64,000 nt of DNA from Chrysomallon squamiferum. Lineage: Eukaryota; Mollusca; Gastropoda; Neomphalida; Peltospiridae. The position numbers and the translations under genes are program-made. The stretch lies in contig CM022673.1 of NCBI GenBank assembly GCA_012295275.1, forward strand, positions 1,987,605 through 2,051,604, given 5' to 3'. How positions within the stretch are numbered: the stretch's first letter is position 1; each line of letters starts with the position of its first letter. Positions 27,110 to 40,223 of this stretch are shown here, one piece after another. The notes beneath the pieces were generated by a model that worked only from the letters and a program-made list of their open reading frames with translations, was not told the origin of the DNA and did not search any database.

Positions 27110-27640
27110 TGAAAACAAACTGTATTATTGCATATTACAGACTAACACACATTCACACAGATGCTTTTAAAAACTAGGCCTATTTCACTATTATGTTTTA
27201 ACATACAAGTGTATTAACAAACTAACAGGCTTTCACATATATGCATTTAAAAAATCAGGCCTATTTGGCAACGCATTTTTTGATGTTTAATGTCAAACTG
27301 TATTATTACATTTAACAATCTAAAACATGTGTGTTTAAAAACCAGACCCATTTCACTGTTCTGCTTTAACATCCAAATGGATTATCATAATTAACAAACC
27401 AACAGGCTTTCACATACATGTGTTTAAAAATCAGGCCTATTTGGCTGCGTAACTTTTAACATACAAGTGTATTATCATATTTAACAATCTAACACATGTC
27501 TACACAGATGAATTAAAAAACCAGGCCTATTTTGCTACGAATCTTTTAACAGACCTGTCTATATTATCCTTATTTAACAATCTAACACACTTATTGATGC
27601 ATTTAAAGATTAAGCTCATTTCACTGTGTATCTCTTAACA
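27110..27640. repeat. ~85-90-bp degenerate tandem array next to the OSBPL8 stop
   Basis: Six or more copies share AGGCCTATTT, TTTTAACATACAAGTGTATTA, AACAATCTAACACA and a CACANATGNNTTTAAAAA block. The AGGCCTATTT-type landmark recurs near 27.18, 27.26, 27.34, 27.43, 27.52 and 27.61 kb. It ends about 110 bp from the stop codon and therefore probably lies in the 3' UTR. Confidence 0.85.
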
Positions 27641-27756
27641 TCAAACTCTATTACAATTTTAAACACCAAAGTTTGTTACCACTTTAAACAACAAAGTATG
27701 TTACCATTTTGAAGAAAAAACCCAAAACAAACGGAACAAATTCATATATATCTGCA

Positions 27757-27989
27757 CTATCTGAAGTACCACTGTAAGAAAACTTGAAAAGTTAACACAA
27801 TGGCTAACAAGATCCATTCTTTGCTCATAGAAAAAATGTCTGATGTCCGACTCTCTGATATCTGCCTGTGCAGCAGCTTCAGCGATTCTCTGATCTCCTG
27901 CTGGGTCTGAAACATGGGCTCCAATATTTTTGATAACTTATCTTCAGGAGATCGACATTTCACCAGGGACCCTCTTTTGTTTGCAGAAA
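27757..27989 (-). CDS. OSBPL8: OSBPL8 exon 20: C-terminal helix and membrane anchor
   Basis: The acceptor TTTTTTTCAG ends at 27990. The exon enters with two bases of a split codon and runs 76 codons to TAG at 27757-27759. It encodes a polar linker, an amphipathic helix ([20 protein letters not shown]) and the terminal anchor [20 protein letters not shown]. Human ORP8 ends with the same helix-anchor arrangement. Confidence 0.95.
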
Positions 27990-30900
27990 CTGAAAAAAAC
28001 ACAACAACACCATAACAATAATAATCATGACAGTAAAATAAAATAAATTAAAAAAACATTATCACACAACCATTTTAATAATTCAGACTACAAAATATGT
28101 ATGGTAAATATATCTGATACATTTAAATTATTGTTTTTTGTTGCATCTTTTTGTTTTTGTTTTTTCTTTTTTTGACTTAGTTAAATTTTCTATATATTAT
28201 TTTTTGTTTAATTTAAATCTGAAATTTATTAACATTTTGAAAATATAGATATATTAGGGTCACGTTTTATACAGAGATGTGATATGTTGAATTTAGTATT
28301 TTATGTAGAAATTGTTTTTTTTTTTAAAAAGCTGTAAAAAAATCTGTTTGATAATATAAAAATCTTAAACACTATCAAATCTGTTTAGTAATACAAAAAC
28401 ATTTGTAACAATTTACTTAGATTATAAAATTATTGAAAACACTATCAAAAATCTATTTATTAATATAAAAAATTAAAAACTATTAAAAATTTGCTTAGTA
28501 ATATAAAATATTTTAAATACTATTAAATCTGTTTAGTAATACAAAAAAATTAAAACAGGATTAAAATTCTGTTTATTATTTATAAAAGATTTAAAAATAT
28601 CAAAAATCTGCTTAGTAATAACATAAAAGATTTAAAACAGTATTAAAAATCTTAATAATATCAAAGATTAAAAAGACTATTAAAATTGTGCTTAGTAAAA
28701 TAAAAAATTTAACACACTATTAAAATCTTGTCTTGTAATAATATAAAAGATTTAGAAACACAATTAAAAATAAGCTTAGTAATAAAAAACACGATTAAAG
28801 ATCTGCTTAGTAATATTCAAAAGATTCAAAACACTATTAAAAACTACTTAGCAGTAACATAAAAGATACAAAAACACAATTAAAAATCAGCTTAGTAATA
28901 TAAAAGATATAAAAAAACTATTAAAAATATGCTTAGTAATAATATAAAAGATTTAAAAAACAATTAAAAATATGCTTAGTAATATAATAGATTTAAAAAC
29001 TATTAAAAATCTGCTGAGTAATAATATAAAAGATTTAAAACACTATGAAAATCCGCTTAGTAATATAAAAGATTTACAAAACTATTAAATATAAAAGATA
29101 GGAAAACACAATTAAAAATCAGCTTAGTAAAATTATAAAACACTATTAAAAAACTGCTTAGCAATATAAAAAATACTATAAAAAATCAACAGAGTAATGT
29201 TGTAATATAGTTCAAAAGCTGTTAAAAATCTCCTTAGTAACAAAATATTTAAAGCAATTAAAAAAAACTATTAAAAATCTGACTTAATAATATAAAAAAA
29301 ACCTATCAGAAATCTATATAATATTAATAAAAAGACTATTAAAAATGTACTTATATATATATATATTAACTCTAAAATCTACTAATATTAATAAATAGAC
29401 TATTAAAAATCAACTTAATAATATATATACATATATAACTCAAACATCTACTTAATATTAATAAAAAGACTATTAAAAATGTACTTAATAATACTAAAAA
29501 TGTGTTCCTACCGGCTCGACTGTCTGAGGAGTCGCTGTCCTGACACTGTTCTTGTGATGAACTGCCGCTCTCTGCCTTGTGGCTCTTGGAGCTAATTGAC
29601 GGGCGAATTCGCAGCTGGGTCCTGGGGTAGTCCTTCTTGCTCTCGATGTCATGCAGACTGGTGATGCTGAGGGAGCGTGCACTGTGGGAGTCTTGTGGCG
29701 AGTGTGTGTCCTGATGATGAAGTCCTTCTCGTACTGGATCACGTCGTTGATCGGATCCCAGGGTCGCATGCTGGAGGACAATTGGGGTTTTTGAGTTATA
29801 ATAATGATGATGATGATGATGTTGATTAGGATGATAATTATTGTTGTGATTGTTATTGTTATTGTTATCATCATCATCATCATCATCATTATTATTATTA
29901 TTAATATTACTGTTAAAATAATAAAATAATAAAAAATAATGATAATAATGATAATAATAATAATATTAATAATAATGTTGGTTCTATTGCCATAAATAAA
30001 AAGTTGATTATCATTCACCTCCTGATTGAAGCTTCCATGATGAATTGGTCTATTTATTACCTGAACCATTATCATTATTATTATTGTTGTTGTTGTGGTT
30101 ATTTATTATTAACTTCAAAGTAGCAACATATATATAGCCGTAATTAATTATTTAATCAATTTACATTTATTATCAACAACAGTAAGTAATCAGGTTTAAA
30201 ACAACACAACAACAAAAACGACACGAATCTGTCACAGTACTGTAAGAATTTGAAAAATGACTGACTCAATTTGCTTGTAAACCCAGCTGGCTGACACATG
30301 GTCTCGTTCAAACAGTTCTGGCACCCATTCCTCCATCTTGCTCTTCCTCTCCTTGGCATCCTGTCTCTGTTTCTCCTCCAGGTAAAACTTCTCCTCGGTT
30401 GCCAAGTTCATGTCTCCACTGATCACAGCCTCGCTGACTTTTCTCCACAAACTGAAACAGTTCAGTAATAAACAGGGTCTTAAGAACATGGGATGATGAT
30501 GATAATAATAATTAATCAGATTTCTTTAGTAGCATAGCAATAGTAGTAGTAGCAGTAGTATCAGCACTAATAACAGAAGCAGTTGTATGTTTATATAAAA
30601 TGGTTTGATAAAATGCCATTATTTCACAGTCTAAATTTGTACATTAAATATCCTAATAGGACTGCTTTTATTGGAGCATAAAAATATATTTTTTTTTAAC
30701 TTAAATATTTTCTACCATGATTTTTAACATGTTGTATTTAAGATCCATGGCAACAGTTCTAAATAATTTTATTTCAAGTTCACAGATTCCGTAAAATCTA
30801 TACATTTAATGTAACAATACAAAACAATTGCAGATGTAAAATCTTTGGCCGATTCCCTAACCAAATCTTTTCAATTCAGAGTAAAAGGTCTAAAAAGAGG

Positions 30901-32974
30901 TTCTATCTCATCATTTTTAAAATCGAAAACCCAAACTTTGAAATGTGATATTACCTGAACTAATGATCTAATGCCATAAAATAGTTTACATTTCAAATTT
31001 CTCACCTATAATGAACAAAACTGCCAAGTTACAGTAAAATCTGATAGGGAAGGGATTATTATTATTTTTTTAAATCTGGGTAATCTAATGGCGACTGAAC
31101 CTAAGTCATCATATACTGATAGTTCTAAAATTCCCTTACCCATTGTGTAACAAATGTATTATATTTTATTATGATATATCAAGTTACACTAACTGTTACT
31201 TGACATATAAAAATATTAAGGACAAAATGCTGTTACAGAGTTTATTTTTCTATCAGCAGAGTTTACAACAACTCACTTTTCAGACTCCATTTCTTCTTGT
31301 ATTTCTAGCGGAACAGTGAATCTCTTCAGTCGCTTAGATTTCACTTCAGGTGTGGGATTCCAAAATAAATCTTCCTCCTTAACAATAATTAAAATTAATT
31401 AATATAAAACTGGTACTTTATAAATGATGCCTCCCCTTGAACAAGTCATAATTAAATTAATTAATATAAACATATACTTTATAAATAAATTCAAAAATAC
31501 TTCCTTCAGATGAATAAATAATTAAATTAACATAAAAATTATACTTTAGTCTTTACAAATAATATAAATAAATACTAAAACAACTCCTTTTCCTGAATTA
31601 CATTTGCCAGATAAAACATCTGGAACATGTACCATTATTATTATTATTATTAACTTTACAGTAGCAATATATATTGAGCCATAATTAATTATTTAATTAA
31701 TTTACTTTTATTATTAACAACAGTAATCATATTTAAAATAATACAACAAGTGATAATTAAATTAATTAATTATATTACTGAAGTTTTATAAATAAATTTT
31801 AAAAATTCAAAATAATAAACATTTCAAATAATTTAAAACTGATTCTTTATAAATAATATTAATAAATACCAAAACAATATATACCCTCAGAGATGAAATA
31901 ATCAAGTTAATTAATATAAAACTGTTGCATATCAAATAATTCAAAAATTAATTCCTTCTCCTAAAGCCATTAATTAAGTCATTTAATTAACACAGATCTT
32001 AAATTAATTTTCAAAAACAATTCCTTCTCCTAGAGAAGTACTAAGCAAATTAATTAAATCTAAAGTCAAATTAATTAAGAGTTTTGTTGAATTACATGTT
32101 TTTACATATGACAAATGTTTGTCTGTCAAATCTGAAGTCTGTTGGATCAACAGTTTTGTTGCATTATTCAAATTGTATGAGATATAAAACTACTTACTCC
32201 TTTATCCTTCTCTTTTATAAAGATTTCCTGGTCCCAGTGACCCTCTATAGTGGCCAGGGTGTCAGTTCCCACCTTTAGTTTGCCCACAATTCGATTAGAA
32301 GCTTCACCACTTCCCAGGAAAGGCTGCAAGAAAATAGTAAAATTTGAAAAAATTATTTAAGTATCATTTGGTTCTACAGACCTTTCCTAGACATAAGTAA
32401 CTAGCTAACTGCAGTGATGCAATGTTCTGAAAACTTTACTGTTTAATCTTGTTATTTTCTAAATCAGCACCCTTGTAAGTGTTTGTGAAATAAAACCCCC
32501 AAAACCCCTCAAAAACCTGTATTAATCCTAATCTTTGGAATTCAAGATGCATTATCAAAATAGACAGAATAAAGCAAATTATATAAGTAAATTACCTACC
32601 ATCAATAATTTCAGCTTTTTAATTTAATTGACTATTGCTATTTTCAGAAAAGAAGCCATCTAAAATAACTTGGTTGATTTTTTTAATTATGATTTACTTT
32701 CTGTTCTAACTTCTATAAACGTTTAACCATACAAATTCAGTCATTTTTTTCTTAATATATTTAATCCATGTTAGTTAGTTGATATTATCAGAATAACTAA
32801 AACTGTGCTGTGTCAATGAGTGTTTAATTTCAGTTTTATTTAATACCTTTAGTTTAAACTCCAGTTCAGCTCTGTACCCTGTCTTTGGACAGTCAATAGA
32901 CACCTTACCTCCCATCTCCATTGTCAGAGTCCCTATCAGAATTCCTGGAAAAATAAATAAATAGAAAATAAAAC

Positions 32975-33038
<64 letters not shown>

Positions 33039-33163
33039 GTCATGATCATGATTATAATAATAAAACTAATAATAATAACAACAGGAACGATAATAATGAC
33101 AATGACAATAACAATATGATAATTTTAAGTTTGATGTTGATGAACGTGATTGATCAGGTTTTA

Positions 33164-33194
<31 letters not shown>

Positions 33195-34091
33195 CTGGAA
33201 TTTAAAATAAGAAAAACTTGATTTTACACCAATTCACTTGTAGTGGAGATTAAAGGCATGCTGCCCAGTTGTGACTGATGTAACTGAAATTTAATTTATG
33301 AACAACTAAATCTACCTTTGCAGTGAGCGTATGGCATTGTAATATGGTAGTCCTCGCCTCGCTTTAAGAAAGACAGCCTGACGCTGCTGTCAAGCACAGC
33401 AGACAGAGAGTTTCCTGTAAACAAAGACAAAAGCTCATTAACAGAGCATTTCGAAGAACTAAGTTATTTTATTTAAATCAAACAAACGTATTACTGCAAA
33501 AAGATAAAACAAACAAAAAACAAACAAGAAAAAAACCCCAGTATTTCAAAGAATTGTTATTTTAATTTAAATGGAAGAAACTTATTACTGCTAAAAGATA
33601 AAACAAACAGAGCAAACAAAATAAAACCAAAAAAATGCAAGAAAAAAACCACAACAGCATTTCAAAGAATCTAATTATTTTACTTTAAATAAAACAAATT
33701 TATTTCTGCTGAAAGACAAGAGAAACGTAAATACATTTTGTAAGCATGTATGGATATCTTCTTTTTATCCTGTTACATAACAGTGTAAAACAAATCTTAA
33801 TAAACTGAGCAAACTATAGCAAGGCTACTCAGATATTCATTTGTTTTTTTCTTGCTTTTTTTAAATTTTCAAATCTTTTTATTTTCATAGTAAGGACCCA
33901 TCTCTTCTAATATTAAAATAGTTTAAAAAACAACAAGTTTGTTTGGGTATATGGAGGTGATGAAATTTTCTTTCTTAAGGTGATATTGTTTTGTTAATAG
34001 AAATGTGAAAACAAATCTTAACAGACTCAGTAAATTATTATAAAATTTGATAAATCCTCTACATAGATTTCCTTTGGGGTTTTCAGTAAGA

Positions 34092-34122
<31 letters not shown>

Positions 34123-37100
34123 ATTTTATTTTATTATTATTTTTTAAACATTCAAAATAATAATAGTAATAATAAAAGGATAAATGCAGAATTTTAAATA
34201 TATAACAGACGTTAAGGAAAAAATAAAGAACAGAAGTAAAAACTAATTTTGAATTTAAAAAAATAAAAAATAAAAAATAAAAAAAATAGAAAATATATAT
34301 ACCATAGAATTTGGACTTGGCAAGAACACTGGTGCTAATATTAAATCCATCTTTTCTGTTTGTAACATGGAATGCAGTCACAGGGGGATGATGTGATATC
34401 TGAAAGTTAAACAAACACAATGTCTTATTTTATCATCATGAAAAATCTGGACTTTAAAATATCTTCAGCATTTATTTCTTTTTGCTTTTGGGTTCTTATT
34501 GTTTTTAGTTAATGTTCTTTTTTTTTTTTTTTTGTAGATTTTTTTATTGTTTATTTTAATTTATTTTTATTTTTATTTATTAATATTATTTTATTTTATA
34601 ATTATTTTTTTTATGTAAATTGTAGACATTATTAAACTTAATAAAATATTATTTTTTGAAATCATTTAGTATATTATGAATAACCTGCTGTCAATTATTA
34701 AAATACAAATGTAATCAAATTAAATTTTCTGACTAAAAAATAAAACTGACAGCAAAAAAAAAAAATAATAATAATGTAAAAATAAATAATAATAATAATA
34801 ATAATAATAAACAAATCAATAAATAACTAGCCATTTTACACTATTTTGTCTGAAAACTAGCTTACATGATATATAATCCAAATCCATTTTCTTTTAATGA
34901 AGTACCAATTTCAAACAAGCTTTTAGAATTCAGAAACATTAATCTATTAGTATGACACATTTTAAAATTACACAATTTAGAATCCCAAATCATTTTCAGC
35001 TAATTAAATACCTATAAAACTGTTTACTATGGAAACACCTGATATCTGAAACTGATATAACCTGTAGTTTGGAACAACAAGGATGTTTTACTTAAATATG
35101 TGGCTGAAAATCTAGCTAGCTTCTATATCCATTTTCAACATAACATATTAGAAAACGTGACAGCACAATGCTTTTAGGTTTGATCTTTATTGCAAGGACA
35201 AAGTAATGCTGTCAATAAACTCCCAGTAATTCAGCATAAATTCCTGGTTTAAGTAATTGGATTTAGTGACTAATACTACAGATGAATCAATATTGCAGAT
35301 TGAAAACAATCAAATAAAAAAATCAAAACAAAATCAGAGTACTGTTTTATTACCTGCTCTGCAATGTAAAATGTTCTGCTTTTAGTCTTTGGATGGTACC
35401 AGTAACATCTGAATCTTTCCCCAATGATTGGATTGTACGGCTTTTTGAGACCCTGAATTGATAAAAATAAACATTAAAAAAAAGAAAATAAATTAATAAA
35501 AAAAAAGAAAAAAAAGTAAAAATATAAATAAATATATATTAATTTCTTTATTTATTTCTGTTACTGTTTGTATCAATACTCGTTAATAACAAGGAAAAAT
35601 AAAAATAAAGCTTGATTTATATGTACAGTTTAATTTATTCCTTAATCGGAAATCCTGAGGAACAGACAATAAAAAGTCTGTATAGTTGATTTGTATGAAA
35701 TATATTCAATATAAATTAAGCTAAATACATGTACATAATGATTAATGCAATGCTTTTAAGTAAAGAAAAAACTTTTCAAAGCTTTTCAGATGTTAGATTA
35801 TTGATTTGTTGTCCTCTAGCATCACTAATTTAACACTCTGCCGATATAACCATGTTTGTTTATTTTGGTGTATTTCTACATTCTAATTCACTTGATTTAT
35901 GTTGTCAACATGGGAAAGAACTGTTTTTAGTTCACATAAATAAGATTTTTTTGGTTTGTTTTACACTAGATTACAAGACACATTTTGTTTGAACTCTTTT
36001 TCTGCTTGTTGTCACTATTTAAAATGTGTAATTTCAAAAATTCACCTTCGGTTTCTTGTAAAATCCAGACAGATACCATCGGACAACATCTTTCAACCTG
36101 GAATATGGGTCCTCATGCAGAACAGCTCTGAAAACAAAATGTTCATCAAGTCAAATTAAGAGGCAAATTTTACCTTTCTTGTCTAACAACAATTAAGTAA
36201 ATTAAGATTTGTTAATGAAATTTTCTGACTGAACAACGCTGAAAATCTCAAATACTGAGGAAAGAGGTGATTTTAAAAGGAAAAGTGAAACTCAAGTTAG
36301 ATGTCATCTTTTACATAATTATTGCATAAACCTGCTACTGACATTTTATGGGTTACTCTTACTTATCAGATGTTTTATACACACCATCCCACAGAAAGTT
36401 AAGAACATAACAAAACTGTTGATAAACCAGTAAGGAACAGTAGTTGGAATGGAAATCAATCCAACAGGCATGCTAAGGAGAACTGATTTGGTGACCTGCT
36501 TTTATCTTTAACTATCACCTGTAATTATTACAAATTGAAAATACTTTCATTTTTAAAAAAAATGTATTATTATTACTACAAGTAGAGGATACTTTATTAT
36601 TTTTTTTAAATTTATTATTATTATTATTATTAATATGACAAATGGGAAACACTTACTCTGACAGAATGTCAGCATGGTAGTAGTAGTCAGATAACTTGTC
36701 AAGGAAAGATCTTGGTTCTAAAATAAATGTGGGAAGCACAACTTTGGACAAATCCATGCCTGGACGAACCTACAAAACAAACAAACAGTTTGAGTAAAAA
36801 GTAAACATCGAATATGAGTCATTTAAAATTAGACTGTTTTAACTTTGCAAAGTAGTATTTTTCACTATTGTTTTAATCAGGCCCTATTTGTTAATTTTCA
36901 TGGCTTGTATTTAATTACTTATAAAATCTCCATCTTTGCACTAAAGAAGTTAATTTTAAAATGTTTCTGTTATAAAACTATGTATACATGTTTTGAAATA
37001 CACACAGTGAAATTAAAATATTTAGAAAGTTTATAATGTTACATTGTTTAAATTTGTAAAGTCATGATTCAAATTTTTATTTTAATCTTTTTAATTCTGT

Positions 37101-40100
37101 TACATTTAAAAAAAAAAAAATAATAAAATAAGTAAATAAATAAATAAATGTAAAGAAATTAAATTGTTACACTAGTAAAAACTTTAATTCAACTTTTATT
37201 TTTCAATCTTTTCAAATCCATCCTATGTGTGTGTATGTGTGTGTATGCGTGTGTGCATAAAATAAATATCTGTCCTGTGTACAATAATGTGTTTGTAGTC
37301 AGTTACTAAAGATAAGATTTACCTGTTTTACAAGAGTCCAAATAAGACTTTTATTTTCATCATCCACCTCTTCAGTTTGACAAGAATCTCCCTGCTGAAA
37401 TTAACCCACACATTATAATCTGTTACTACAATCATCTTTCAACACTGATTATGTATTACAACTATTACTGGAACTGATATATTATAGTGTGTGTTATTAT
37501 TACTTCAGTATCTTACAGTGTATGACTGAATACTGATGAAGTTGATAATAATATAATTATATACATATATGTAATATATGTTAAAATTCTTAAATCAAGA
37601 TTACACATAAATACAGACACACACACACACATTATATATATATATATATATGTAACTGATGTCTTCAGAATCCAGTACAACTACTACTGCTGTGACTAAC
37701 ACTGAAACTACTAATTAATAAATATCTGTATTTGATAATTGCATAATTATCTGTTTTCGTTAAATATCTAGCCAAAAGATAATGATTTTTTGTAGTCATG
37801 AAATGAAACTTGCAGTAAACCACAAATACTTTCTTACAGACTGGAAAATACATTTAACAACCCTTCATACACTTATTATATTACTGAACATTAAAGCATT
37901 AAAAAAAAAGGATCAGTCTTTCAATTTGTAATGTCAAAGATGAAATTTCTTTCTACACCTCAACACTATACAACCGTGTACAAATTGATTTATACGTGGC
38001 AAAAAGTTTATTTTCTATATCACCCCAATTTCCTGTCGCTTCAGTGGCTCTGAAAAGGCGAGTGTAAAACAGCTCACCTGACCCAGCTCCTCAGTTTCGT
38101 TCTCTCTGTACACGGTTTCCTCGGGTAGAATGTTTTCATTGAACGTGATCCTCCTGTAGTCAAATTCGTCAGACTGACTCGAGTCAGTGTCACTGAGAGC
38201 ATTTTCTTTGTCAGTTTTGTCTTCATCGAGACCTGCAACACGTTCATTGTAAAAGTAATAAAACTCGAGTAAATTTAATAACTTCTTTATTAAAATGTTC
38301 ATTAAAAAAAACAAAAAAAACAAAAACAAACAAACAAACAAACAAAAAAAAAAGAATAGAAAGATTAAGAAAAAGAAAAAGAAAAAGAAAAAATAGAAAG
38401 AAGAAGAAATAAATTTGAAATTGTCAATACTTGGATAGACTTTTTGTTGTTGTTGTCGTTTTAGCTGTTCTAATAAACTTCATGAAATAAATTAAAAAAT
38501 TAAATAATAAAAAAATTAAAAATAAATAAAATAAAATGTTAGAATAAAACCAATAAATGCACTTGTTAAATTTATACAAGTGTAAATGTTTTAATATCAG
38601 TTGTCAGGAAAATAAGATTCTATTATGAAAGGTTTTTTTTGTTGTTGTATTTATTATTAGTTTTTTTTTAGTATTCATAATGACCATTTATTCTGCAGCT
38701 GTAGCCTATTTTCTTTTTTCTGACTTTATAAATATTAAAATCAATATCCACTGTTATCAAATAGCATTTCTGCAGTCTGACAACATATTAAATGTAAGTA
38801 CTAAATGTAAAACTAAGTTATGATTGATTAATTGTCTAAAACCACATAAATTATTTCTGGTAGGAGATCACCTAAAGGATTTTCTTCCTAATATAATTAA
38901 TAATTTAAAAAAATAGCTGATCTTTCCATGTTTCTGTATATTTTTTTATGTTGTTTATAATCAATAATAGTTTTAATTCAGAAGACTGGTAATTAAAATA
39001 TAACATTAAATGAGGTGATACATCTTGTATGATTATTAAAATATATTATAATAGATGACAGTGAAAGTGTGATTGATAAACAGACTTTATAAATCACACA
39101 TTAACTCAACTACATACTTACTTATATTCAGACGTATATTTAAATCTCAAATAAATAAATACATAGATGATAGAAACATTTTGATTTGCTATTGTCATTC
39201 AAAATTAATACCATCAATAATCTGGATAGCAAGATTATGCATTTCATTACCAAATGGTGTAGCAATCTAACATGTGTAAATATATAAACATACATTAAAA
39301 TATTTCTAACACACACACACATAAATTAAATAAGAATGTACAAAAATGCAGACATATCCACAGACTCAGACACATACACATACACATGCATACACACAGT
39401 AACACAAACACATACACACACACACACACACACAGACAATGCCAACTGACCTTGACCCTCAAAGTGTTTCTCCAGGTCACTCTCGTCCAGGTGGTCAGCA
39501 TTTGTCTGGAAGGTCTGTGTCATGTCGCTGATAGCACTCAGGTCTTTGTCCTTTGTCATAGTTCTCATCAGAAGACTTGTACATCTCAGAGCCAGTTCCA
39601 GTGCATCCATCCAGCATTTGCCTGTAAAACAATAACAAAATAAAAAACTAAAATTTATTAACCTACCAGATGTTGTATAAGTTGCATTTATTATTCCTGT
39701 CATGTATTTGGAGGGGAGGAGAAATTTTTTATTTTATTTTAATTTTCAAAATATATCTGACGTTTCCAAACCTTTTATAATTTTAAACTTTAACTGGAAA
39801 TAATCGTAAGAATAATAATGATATTAAGCATTTTATTAATTTTTAGCTACAACAACGCTTGACTGGGTTCAGTAAGGAAACAATAAAAAAATCTAAATAT
39901 TGATAGTTCTTTCTGAATTTACTTAAAGTTTCTGTTTATCTAAAACAGAATCTGTGTAGTAATACAGGTTCCAGACATTTAACTGGCATCAAGATAACTG
40001 GAGTTAACACAAATCCAGCTACTTCTAAAATTGGCTACAGTTGTACCTGCACTTTCTGAGGGAGCTCTAAAGATGAGGTAATTGTAAGGTAAGGGTTGAA

Positions 40101-40166
40101 CAAAAGCACCAATGGTCTCCCCTTTTGGGCCCTGAAATAATACAAAATTTTAATATATTATTTAGA

Positions 40167-40223
<57 letters not shown>

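Larger units (their letters stand above)
17458..27756. other. Very AT-rich region downstream of OSBPL8; probable 3' UTR plus intergenic DNA
   Basis: No coding exon recognised. The part next to 27756 must include the OSBPL8 3' UTR, but its end is not visible because many TTTATT motifs could serve as minus-strand poly(A) signals. Long mononucleotide runs are common, mostly A on the plus strand. The region also holds TTTA runs (17.87-17.90, 18.05-18.09, 24.63-24.66 kb), a GT tract near 20.29-20.33 kb, a TAA tract near 23.90-23.97 kb, three tandem arrays and one SINE-like element, listed separately. Short frames such as the one beginning near 17.62 kb on the plus strand have no supporting signal. 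Confidence 0.55.

Noticed and set aside
29512-29680. Continuing the entry frame of exon 19 to its donor as the true protein
   Set aside because: The product turns Arg/Ala-rich with no resemblance to ORP8 and stops early in exon 20, while the alternative frame is natural and joins exon 20 in phase.
30156-30359. 67-codon minus-strand frame over exon 18
   Set aside because: Wrong-frame shadow of OSBPL8 exon 18.
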